31,161 nt of DNA, taken from contig DATBMY010000046.1 of NCBI GenBank assembly GCA_036554605.1, forward strand, positions 1 to 31,161. The letters are read 5' to 3'. This document shows, piece after piece, positions 17,270-25,505 of this stretch. Source of the stretch: DATBMY01 sp036554605. Its GTDB lineage: Bacteria > Acidobacteriota > Blastocatellia > UBA7656. Position 1 is the stretch's first letter. Every line of letters starts with the position of its first letter. A program made the position numbers and the translations under genes. The notes beneath the pieces are model-generated. The model had not been told where the DNA came from, made no database searches, and saw only the letters and a program-made list of their open reading frames with translations.

Positions 17270-18118
17270 AACCCTGAATTATACACCGGCGGCTCGGGTG
17301 AAAAACCAGTCGCGGATGATGCGCTGACGAGGCTCGCGAAGATTGCCGAGCTTGCCTCCCGCGACGCGGAGCCGTCGCATCTAGATAAAGCGATCGCGGG
17401 ACGGTCTCGCTTCACGCGCTTCGTTGACAGGCTGTTTCATATAGCTCGCGAGCGCGCCGGAATCCTTCACCGGCTGGGCGCGAGGCTCGTCGCCGTCCTG
17501 CTCTTCATATACGGATGGCTTGTCGCGCATACAACTCACATTGTGACCGCGCGATTCCCGTTCTGGCCGTATCTTCCCGCCCCATGCGTGATGGCCGTCT
17601 GGCATGGCTCGGCCCCGTCGCTCCTTATTGCGATCCTGGCCCGCAGGCCGCGCGCGCCGATCGCAATCATGGTATCGCGCGATCCAAGGGGGGATTGCCT
17701 TGCCTTGGTATGCCGTATGATCGGTCTGCGCGTTGTGCGAGGGAGCAGCGAAGAGGGAGGATGGGAGGCGCTTGCCGAGCTTGCGCGAGAGGTCGAGCGC
17801 GGGGTCTGCGCCTTGATAACCGCGGACGGCGGAGGACCGGCGCAGGTGGCAAAGGTCGGGGCGGTGGCGCTCGCGGCTGCCACGGGCGCGCCGCTGATTG
17901 CGATCGGCGCCGATTGCCGCCCGGCGCTATCCGAACTTCACAAGTGGGACCGGGCGCGCATCCCGTTGCCTCTGGGTAGCGTCGCCATAGCGGCAGGCGC
18001 GCCGCGCAGCCTGCCCTCGCTCGAACAGACCGAATCTATCGAAGAGGTTCGTTTTGAGCTGCAGAGCGCGCTCGAAGCTGCCAGGCTATCGGCCCGCCGC
18101 GCGCTTGGATTTAAGTAA
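17252..18118 (+). CDS. DUF374 lysophospholipid acyltransferase-like protein
   Basis: A 288-residue protein of the COG2121/DUF374 family, related to LpxL and PlsC type acyltransferases. Visible family features are a hydrophobic segment at about 76-93, the VWHGS block with the likely catalytic His118, SRDPRGD (142-148), the RGSSEEGGWEAL stretch (163-174) and TADGGGPAQVAKVGAVALA (190-208). It would add fatty acyl groups to a lipid acceptor at the inner membrane; the acceptor is unknown. ATG at 17252 is the only reasonable start codon in the N-terminal part and has a poor ribosome site, so the first 40 or so residues are uncertain. Its 5' end overlaps the patatin gene head-to-head. Confidence 0.83.
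   Translation: MKGLIHNPELYTGGSGEKPVADDALTRLAKIAELASRDAEPSHLDKAIAGRSRFTRFVDRLFHIARERAGILHRLGARLVAVLLFIYGWLVAHTTHIVTARFPFWPYLPAPCVMAVWHGSAPSLLIAILARRPRAPIAIMVSRDPRGDCLALVCRMIGLRVVRGSSEEGGWEALAELAREVERGVCALITADGGGPAQVAKVGAVALAAATGAPLIAIGADCRPALSELHKWDRARIPLPLGSVAIAAGAPRSLPSLEQTESIEEVRFELQSALEAARLSARRALGFK
17278..17283 (-). promoter_or_regulatory. Possible -10 element of the patatin gene
   Basis: On the minus strand TATAAT matches the consensus and ends 8 bases before the GTG start of the patatin gene, so transcription would begin at or next to the start codon. The -35 region (centred about 17305) is poor. The element lies inside the coding sequence of the divergent acyltransferase. Confidence 0.4.
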
Positions 18119-18212
18119 CGGCCGAAATGTAAAGGGATGATGCCGCTGTGATAAAGTATTAAACGGACGCTCGCTACACCACTCATATTTTTTCCTAGCA
18201 TCAATCAAAATA

Positions 18213-18227
18213 ATAAGCCGGGCTTAT
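18213..18227. promoter_or_regulatory. 15-base dyad upstream of the DUF2254 operon
   Basis: ATAAGCC and GGCTTAT flank a single central G, a perfect odd-length palindrome ending 33 bases before the GTG start of the DUF2254 gene. The one-base loop makes a DNA operator more likely than an RNA hairpin. A similar dyad (core GCCGGGC) precedes trkA at nearly the same distance. Which protein binds is unknown. Confidence 0.45.
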
Positions 18228-18260
18228 GGTGGGATTTCAAGTGCCGGTAAAGGAAGATTA

Positions 18261-19580
18261 GTGGCAAAGCTCAAGCGGATCTGGAACATTCTGCATTCGA
18301 GTCTCTGGTTTATCCCCTCGATCATTGTCGGCGGGGCCCTGGTCATCGCGGTTCTTCTAATAGAAATAGATTCGAGATCGAGCTGGAAGCTCGCCGACCT
18401 GTACCCGCGCCTGTTCGGGGCCGGGGCCGAAGGTTCGCGTGGAATGCTGGAGGCCATCGCCAGCTCTATGATCACCGTGGCCGGGGTAATCTTCTCTATT
18501 ACAATCGTGACTCTATCTCTTGCCTCAAGCCAGTACTCGCCGCGCGTGCTTCGCAATTTCATGGGAGACCGCGCCAATCAAATCGTGCTTGGCGTCTTTG
18601 TCGGCATATTCACCTATTGCCTCGTCGTTTTGCGCACGATTCGCGGCGGCGATGAAGGAGAGTTTGTTCCTTCACTATCGGTACTCTTCGGTGTCCTGCT
18701 GGCTCTGATCGGCATAGGGTTCCTCATATTCTTTATCCACCACACCGCGACATCGATCCAATCATCAAGCGTCATCGCTTCCGCCGCCGAGCAGACTTCG
18801 CAAGCCATAGACCATCTGTTTCCGCAAGAATTGGGCGATGATGAGCCGGAGGAGAATCATAAAAACGCAGAGCAGGCTCTCGCCCGGGCAAGCTGGCAGC
18901 CGGTGCGAGCCCGTACGACAGGCTATATCGAGAGCGTGGAGGTAGACGCGCTTTTGAGATTCGCTTCCGAACGGCGGGTAGTAGTCCGCATGCAGCGAGG
19001 CATAGGAGATTTCATAGTTGAAGGTTCCACCCTCGCTTTAGTAAACCTGCCGAATGTGCCCGATGAAGAGACCGCCAATAACCTCAACAGCCTTTATACG
19101 ATCAGTCGCAATCGCACGGTGGAACAAGATGCTGCCTTCGGGATCAGGCAGATTGTAGATATAGCCCTTAAAGCCCTCTCGCCCGGAATCAACGACACCA
19201 CGACGGCTGTCGTTTGCCTCGACTATCTTTCGGCAATTCTCGTGAGGCTTGCAAGCCGTCGCATCGAAACTCCCTATCGCTATGACGCCGGTGAATTGAG
19301 GGTGATCGCAAAGGGGCCGACTTTCGACTCTCTCCTCGACGCGGCGTTAAACCAGATTCGGCAGAACGCCGCCGGTAACGTATCGGTGATTATTCGCATG
19401 CTTGAGACGATCGATACGGTATCTGAGTTGACACGCGCCCCTGACCGCCGCCTTTCGCTTATAAAACAGGTCGCATTAATAGACGAGCTGGCGCAGCGAA
19501 CCGTCGAATCCGCGCACGACCGCGCAAAAGTATCAGAGCACGTCGCACGCGTAAGTTTTAATCTAGAGCAGCGGGTTTGA
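18261..19580 (+). CDS. DUF2254 family membrane protein
   Basis: A 439-residue inner-membrane protein of the COG4325/DUF2254 family. Four hydrophobic segments lie in the first 165 residues (about 14-36, 66-92, 107-126, 138-160), including the family signature ITVAGVIFSITIVTLSLASSQYSPRVLRNF. A soluble C-terminal half of about 270 residues follows, with TGYIESVEVDALLRFA and ALSPGINDTTTAVVCLDYL. Function is not established. GTG start at 18261 with AAGGAAG just upstream. It opens a plus-strand series with MscS and MgtC-family genes, 30 bases before the former, which points to a membrane or ion-related job. A 15-base dyad lies in its leader. Confidence 0.9.
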   Translation: MAKLKRIWNILHSSLWFIPSIIVGGALVIAVLLIEIDSRSSWKLADLYPRLFGAGAEGSRGMLEAIASSMITVAGVIFSITIVTLSLASSQYSPRVLRNFMGDRANQIVLGVFVGIFTYCLVVLRTIRGGDEGEFVPSLSVLFGVLLALIGIGFLIFFIHHTATSIQSSSVIASAAEQTSQAIDHLFPQELGDDEPEENHKNAEQALARASWQPVRARTTGYIESVEVDALLRFASERRVVVRMQRGIGDFIVEGSTLALVNLPNVPDEETANNLNSLYTISRNRTVEQDAAFGIRQIVDIALKALSPGINDTTTAVVCLDYLSAILVRLASRRIETPYRYDAGELRVIAKGPTFDSLLDAALNQIRQNAAGNVSVIIRMLETIDTVSELTRAPDRRLSLIKQVALIDELAQRTVESAHDRAKVSEHVARVSFNLEQRV

Positions 19581-19610
19581 ATCCATGCTCGAAAGGAGGG
19601 GCGACCTTTT

Positions 19611-20534
19611 ATGCTATGCTGGATATACCTTCAACAAGCAGCGCCGGCAGCCCAGTCGGAAGAGTTCGATGTGAATATCGTCTGGCGCACGCTCACCGAT
19701 CTGGCGCAATCAGCTTTACTTCGGCTGCCATACATTATCATCGGCATTATCGCATTTATTGCCTTCCTCATCGTCGGCCGTATCGTCAAGCGCGTACTTC
19801 TTGCGGCGGGCCGTAAAACAAGGCTTGATATTACTCTGGCCGACCTGCTCGGGCGTATAGCTTCGGGGGTGAGCGCCATACTGGGAGTTTTCGTGGCCGC
19901 GGTCATTGTCTTTCCAACCTTCAGGCCCGGAGACCTCATAGCCGGGTTAGGGATCACTTCCGTCGCCATCGGCTTTGCCTTCAAGGACATTCTGCAAAAC
20001 TTCTTCGCGGGCATTCTCATCCTTTGGCGGCGGCCGTTCCAGGTAGGCGATCAGATCAGAAGCAATGATTATGAAGGGACCGTCGAAGAGATCAATATTC
20101 GCTCTACTCGTATAAAAACCTATAGCGGCGAGCGCGCCGTGCTACCCAACGGCGATGTCTATACTAACGCGATCCTCGTCCGCACCGCTTATGATAAGCG
20201 CCGCGTCCAGTTGACGGTCGGAGTCGGTTATCCGGATTCAATCGAGGATGCCAGGGCGACAATTCATCGCGTTCTCGGCGAAACTGAAGGAGTGCTCGAT
20301 GACCCTGGCCCATGGGTCTATGTCGCGGAGCTTGCCCCCTCGTCGGTTAATTTCAACGTATACTTTTGGGTAATATCAGAGCAAGCCAACGAGCTAGCCG
20401 TGAGCGATAGAGTAGCGACCGGGATCAAGCTGGCGCTAGACTCGGCCGGGATCGAAATGCCTTATCCGCACACGGTAGTTCTCTTTCACAATCAATCAGG
20501 CACGCGCAAGGGAGATATGCGGCCGGAAGAGTAA
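19611..20534 (+). CDS. Small-conductance mechanosensitive channel, MscS family
   Basis: A 307-residue MscS-type channel that opens under membrane tension in hypo-osmotic shock to release solutes. Hydrophobic helices lie at about 36-58 and 79-104. The pore-lining TM3 region is at about 110-140 (AGLGITSVAIGFAFKDILQNFFAGILIL), followed by the beta-domain entry RPFQVGDQI and the conserved RSTRIKTYSGERAVLPNGDVY, and a C-terminal alpha/beta domain. Length is close to E. coli MscS (286). ATG at 19611 has AAGGAGG upstream at a rather long spacing (about 11 bases); a GTG at codon 21 is an alternative start. It is likely co-transcribed with the DUF2254 gene 30 bases upstream. Confidence 0.94.
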   Translation: MLCWIYLQQAAPAAQSEEFDVNIVWRTLTDLAQSALLRLPYIIIGIIAFIAFLIVGRIVKRVLLAAGRKTRLDITLADLLGRIASGVSAILGVFVAAVIVFPTFRPGDLIAGLGITSVAIGFAFKDILQNFFAGILILWRRPFQVGDQIRSNDYEGTVEEINIRSTRIKTYSGERAVLPNGDVYTNAILVRTAYDKRRVQLTVGVGYPDSIEDARATIHRVLGETEGVLDDPGPWVYVAELAPSSVNFNVYFWVISEQANELAVSDRVATGIKLALDSAGIEMPYPHTVVLFHNQSGTRKGDMRPEE

Positions 20535-20596
20535 CTCGGCAAGCCGGATGAGACTAAAATCAATCCTTAAGACTGGCGAGAGGAGCATAGCTTAGA

Positions 20597-21058
20597 ATGA
20601 ACCTCCCGGACATAGATTGGTCACTGATACTATCTAACTTCATAAGCCTGGCCATAGCCTACGTGCTCGCACTGCCGGTCGCCTGGAACCGGGAAAAGTC
20701 AGAGTTGAGGCTTGGGCTGCGAACCTTTCCGCTCGTGGCAATATCGAGCTGCGGCTACGTGCTGCTGTCGGCCCGGGCCTTCGGTTCGGACAGCGATGCG
20801 ATGGCGCGAATAATCCAGGGGCTCATAACCGGGATAGGGTTCATCGGCGGCGGGGCTATTCTCAAGCAAGGTGCAAACGTGCTTGGCACCGCGACGGCCG
20901 CCAGCATCTGGAGCACCGGCGCGATAGGCGGCGCGGTTGCTTTCGGCCGGTACGAGATAGCCATCGTGCTGAGCGTCATGAATTTCGCGACTCTCCGCTG
21001 GCTGACCCCGTTGAAGCATAGCCTGAACGAAAGCGAAGAGGGAAGGAATGAAAAGTAG
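20597..21058 (+). CDS. MgtC/SapB family membrane protein
   Basis: A 153-residue inner-membrane protein containing only the N-terminal membrane domain of the MgtC family: four to five hydrophobic helices with the signatures WNREKSELRLGLRTFPLV (30-47), GLITGIGFIGGGAILKQG (about 75-92) and GTATAASIWSTGAIGGAV (about 97-114). MgtC proteins matter for growth at low Mg2+ and in hosts, in some cases by inhibiting the F-type ATPase; the exact role of short members is unclear. The C-terminal ACT-like domain of Salmonella MgtC is absent. Start ATG with GAGGAG about 12 bases upstream. It lies 62 bases after the MscS gene and converges on the SLC13 permease with a 15-base gap. Confidence 0.92.
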   Translation: MNLPDIDWSLILSNFISLAIAYVLALPVAWNREKSELRLGLRTFPLVAISSCGYVLLSARAFGSDSDAMARIIQGLITGIGFIGGGAILKQGANVLGTATAASIWSTGAIGGAVAFGRYEIAIVLSVMNFATLRWLTPLKHSLNESEEGRNEK

Positions 21059-21073
21059 ACGCTTTCCTCGAAC

Positions 21074-22852
<1,779 letters not shown>

Positions 22853-22890
22853 AACCTGGATGAGGGATCAAAGCGCCGCGATTAATTCGA

Positions 22891-23706
22891 TCACTGCACG
22901 TCATCATTGCGGCTCATAAGCACGCGCATCTCAGCGCGAAGCGCCTTTATCTCGGTGCGCAGCGCTTCTATGGACCTGGCTCCGGCCACCTCCGCTTTTT
23001 TGTTCTCCGCGTCGCGGCCGATGAAGAATGATGCCAGCGTCGCCGTCACGTAGCCGAATACGGCGAACGAGTATAATGCCAGTATCACACAAAGCACGCG
23101 CCCCTCGGCGGTCCGCGGCCAGTATTCGGATCCCATGGTTGTCATGATCATTATGGTCCACCACAAAGCGGTGCCGTAATCCTGAAGTCCCTGTCCGGCC
23201 GGATTATTCTCAAACGCGTACATCCCGGCGGCGCCTACCAGAGAAACAACGAAGGTGAGCGCGACTATATAACCGAAGCCGCGTCGCGCCATCGCCGCGC
23301 CCAGCGCCCGCATGCCCCTATTGATGGAGGTGACCACCCGGACAAGTCGCAGGCCGCGGGCCGCCCGAACCGTGCGCAAAGCCCTCAGCGCTCTAAAGAT
23401 TCGAAATACGCGGAGCGCCGGCAGCAACAGAGCAAGGGCCGTGAGCCAGCTACTCTTTAGATAATCGATCTTGCTCGGAGCCAGGATGAATCTGACCGCG
23501 AAGTCCAAAATAAAAGCGACCCAGATGACTATGCCAAGCGATTCGAGAAACGGATTCAAGCCCCAGATCAATTCGACTACCAGCAGCACGAGCCAGATAA
23601 AGCCGAGTATGAGCATCGGCGTCTCGAACCAATCTTCAAACTGTCGCAGTATTCTTTTTCGCTCTCTTATGACCAGGCGGTCTTCGGGCTTTGATCTTTT
23701 TTCCAT
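22891..23706 (-). CDS. Voltage-gated-like ion channel with unusual pore motif
   Basis: A 271-residue six-helix ion transporter (Ion_trans family). S1 lies about 32-50 and S2 about 55-77 with Asp68. A short S3 (85-97) leads into an S4 with nine arginines at every third position from R99 to R123. S5 is about 144-166, the pore helix with the filter at 189-197, and S6 about 203-230. The filter reads TTMGSEYWP rather than TVGYGD, so K+ selectivity cannot be assumed; I recall the same string in other bacterial channels of this group. The C-terminus (about 237-266) is a likely coiled coil for tetramer assembly. It is upstream of the SLC13 permease in the same direction. Confidence 0.92.
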   Translation of the reverse strand: MEKRSKPEDRLVIRERKRILRQFEDWFETPMLILGFIWLVLLVVELIWGLNPFLESLGIVIWVAFILDFAVRFILAPSKIDYLKSSWLTALALLLPALRVFRIFRALRALRTVRAARGLRLVRVVTSINRGMRALGAAMARRGFGYIVALTFVVSLVGAAGMYAFENNPAGQGLQDYGTALWWTIMIMTTMGSEYWPRTAEGRVLCVILALYSFAVFGYVTATLASFFIGRDAENKKAEVAGARSIEALRTEIKALRAEMRVLMSRNDDVQ

Positions 23707-23782
23707 GACCTTTGATGAGTGATTTTCAGGATGGCGCGCCCTACCGGCCCATTTTACCGTAAGGAGAGCGATTTGTCGGAAT

Positions 23783-24196
23783 TCATTCGACGCGCTGGAG
23801 GGCTCGATTGCCTCTGGCCGGCCGCAGCAGATTAGATAAAGTCGCTTCTATCTTTCCAATATCGTCCGGCTTTATCAGGTAGGCTTTCGCCCCGGCATAC
23901 CGGGCCGCTTCTTTATCCGATTTGAAGGCCAGCGATGAAAAGAAGACGACCGGAGTCTTTCTGTCAAACTCGCGGATTCTTCTGCATAATTCCAACCCCG
24001 GCGCGTCTGACAGTATCCCCGCCAGTAAATAGAGGTCGTACTCTCTAGTCTTTGCCAGCTCCAGCCCGTCAGAAAGCGTGCTTGCGGTTGTCACGCTATA
24101 ACCGACATTGTCAAGCAGTATGGAAAAGACCTCCGCGGTATCCAGATCGCCTTCGACATAAAGTATTCTTCGTCTTTTTTCTTTCATCACATCCAT
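23783..24196 (-). CDS. Single-domain receiver protein lacking the phosphoacceptor Asp
   Basis: A 137-residue stand-alone receiver (REC) fold: ILYVEGDLDTAEVFSILL at the start, the hydroxyl residue at S87 (VVFFSS), and the conserved K109 in AYLIKPDD. The strand that normally ends in the phosphorylated Asp reads YDLYLLAGILSDAPG, with Ala59 in place of Asp, and the acidic pair is E15-G16-D17 instead of two adjacent acids. Phosphorylation in the usual way is therefore unlikely; it may work as a pseudo-receiver through protein contacts. No output domain. Two Met codons (positions 1 and 4) could start it; ribosome sites are weak for both. It lies between the ankyrin gene, which has its own terminator, and the ion channel gene 76 bases on. 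Confidence 0.88.
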   Translation of the reverse strand: MDVMKEKRRRILYVEGDLDTAEVFSILLDNVGYSVTTASTLSDGLELAKTREYDLYLLAGILSDAPGLELCRRIREFDRKTPVVFFSSLAFKSDKEAARYAGAKAYLIKPDDIGKIEATLSNLLRPARGNRALQRVE

Positions 24197-24242
24197 AGAT
24201 TTCTCGATTCAAGCTCTGTCGCACAAAAGGTCTGCCGCTCAC

Positions 24243-24298
24243 AAAAAATAGACGCGGGGGCAATTTGTTAAAGGAGTAAGCAGGTTCTCGCCCCCGCG
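24243..24298 (-). terminator. Rho-independent terminator of the ankyrin gene
   Basis: On the minus strand CGCGGGGGC and GCCCCCGCG form a perfect nine-base stem (24290-24298 with 24253-24261) with a 28-base loop, then TCTA and six T (24243-24248). It lies 76 bases after the ankyrin stop codon and ahead of the receiver gene, so it separates the two transcripts. The long loop is unusual. Confidence 0.7.
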
Positions 24299-24374
24299 CC
24301 GTCTGAGAGGAGAGAATGAAGAATCTCCCGCATGAAGCCAGTGACTATTATGTGCACGCGTTAAATCTGTACCT

Positions 24375-25022
24375 TCACTGTTTCACTCTGGCTTTGCTGA
24401 GGACCTTTACTACCTCGGCATGCTTTGCGCTCTCCGCAAAATCGGATGCCTGATAGCCGTTATTATCTTTCTCGTCAACTTTGGCCCCTTTTTCGATCAG
24501 AGCCTCAACGACTTTTGCATGGCCCCAGTATGATGCCAGCATCAATGCCGTGCGCCCTTCGTTGCTCTTGGCGTTTATGTCGGCGCCGGCCGCAAGCAGC
24601 GCCTCTGTTGCTTCCAGGCGACCATTGGCGGCGGCTTCTAAAAGGGCCGTGCGACCCGACCTGGTTTTCGCGGATATATCGGCGCCTTTGGCGATTAATG
24701 CCTTGATGATCTCGGCATGCCCGGGCTGCGCGGCCAGTATTAGAGCCGTCTGCTCATTGCCGTCTTTGGCGCTGAGGTCGGCGCCCTTATCGAGCAATGC
24801 CTCAACGACGTCGGCGCGGCCCCAGTAAGCGGCTTCCATCAGGATAGTCCGGCCATTCGGTGCTTTAGCATTTGCGTCAGCGCCGCCATCCAGCAGTTTC
24901 TTGACCTCGTTTATATCGCCTCGCCTTGCCGCATCAAGCAGCTCCGTATTCTTATCGGCTGCATAGGCCACGGTCACAAGTGCCATAGCGAGCAGCGAGA
25001 CAAGGATCAGCCTTTTCTTCAT
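24375..25022 (-). CDS. Exported ankyrin-repeat protein
   Basis: A 215-residue protein with a classic signal peptide (MKKRLILVSLLAMALVTVAYA, likely cut after AYA) and about six ankyrin repeats filling the rest. Examples are NGRTILMEAAYWGRADVVEALLDKGAD, EQTALILAAQPGHAEIIKALIAKGAD and EGRTALMLASYWGHAKVVEALIEKGAK; the first and last repeats are degenerate caps. It should be a periplasmic protein-binding scaffold; partners are unknown. The start ATG has GAGGAGG seven bases upstream. It follows the 95-residue hypothetical gene with a 15-base gap, so the two are probably one operon, ended by a terminator downstream. Confidence 0.92.
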   Translation of the reverse strand: MKKRLILVSLLAMALVTVAYAADKNTELLDAARRGDINEVKKLLDGGADANAKAPNGRTILMEAAYWGRADVVEALLDKGADLSAKDGNEQTALILAAQPGHAEIIKALIAKGADISAKTRSGRTALLEAAANGRLEATEALLAAGADINAKSNEGRTALMLASYWGHAKVVEALIEKGAKVDEKDNNGYQASDFAESAKHAEVVKVLSKARVKQ

Positions 25023-25037
25023 TATTTGTCCTCCTCG

Positions 25038-25325
25038 TTAACCTCGGGCATGCTTTGCCGTTCGCGGCGTTGTGTCCAGTTCGCCAAGACCATACTGGTC
25101 GAGCAGGCAGAGGTAGCTTAGCGCCACGGTCTCTTCACTCAAGCTGTCGGTCAAGAGCAGCTCGCGCACCGGCACGCGGTCGCCCAATCGTTCCAAAGAC
25201 CACGCCAGAAAATCATGCAGGCTGTCGCCCCTTCGCAAGTACTCCTTTGAATCGCATTCGATCTTGCGCAGTATCTCGACCGCCGAGTCACCGCTATACA
25301 TCTCATTTTCGAATAGAAAAACCAT
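25038..25325 (-). CDS. Hypothetical protein upstream of the ankyrin gene
   Basis: A 95-residue soluble protein, MVFLFENEMYSGDSAVEILR onward, rich in acidic and Leu residues and predicted mostly helical. I see no motif, signal or membrane segment and no family I can name. Two starts are possible: ATG at 25325, whose upstream GCGGGG is too close to work as a ribosome site, and the internal Met at residue 9 (MYSGDSAVEIL), preceded by GAAAATGAG. The second may be the real one. Its tight spacing to the ankyrin gene (15 bases) and base usage like its neighbours support a real gene. Confidence 0.68.
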   Translation of the reverse strand: MVFLFENEMYSGDSAVEILRKIECDSKEYLRRGDSLHDFLAWSLERLGDRVPVRELLLTDSLSEETVALSYLCLLDQYGLGELDTTPRTAKHARG

Positions 25326-25458
25326 CCCCGCTTTTTCCGATCTGTTAATTGGCGTGCTCTTCCGATCATCATGATAGCGAATTGCTCGTGTGCGAGAATC
25401 CGTAAAACCACCGCCGCCGCATGAGTGTTTCCTCCTATAGAGCGCTACCGCGGCGCGC

Positions 25459-25467
25459 TGTTATACT
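25459..25467 (+). promoter_or_regulatory. Extended -10 promoter candidate for the sensor kinase
   Basis: TG-T-TATACT matches the extended -10 form (TGnTATAAT with one mismatch). Transcription would begin near 25474, about 32 bases before the chosen ATG at 25506. The -35 region is poor, as is usual with extended -10 sites. An ATCTCG/CGAGAT dyad (25470-25475 and 25485-25490) covers the expected start point. Confidence 0.45.
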
Positions 25468-25505
25468 TGATCTCGACTCACCCGCGAGATGGTGAAGCGT
25501 CGGGC

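Noticed and set aside
24316..24453. 45-codon plus-strand frame with a good AGGAG site
   Set aside because: It runs antisense into the 3' end of the ankyrin gene, has no recognisable sequence, and the AG-rich site is easily explained by chance.
25425..25505. GTG start 27 codons upstream for the sensor kinase
   Set aside because: No ribosome site, and the extended -10 candidate at 25459-25467 lies downstream of it.
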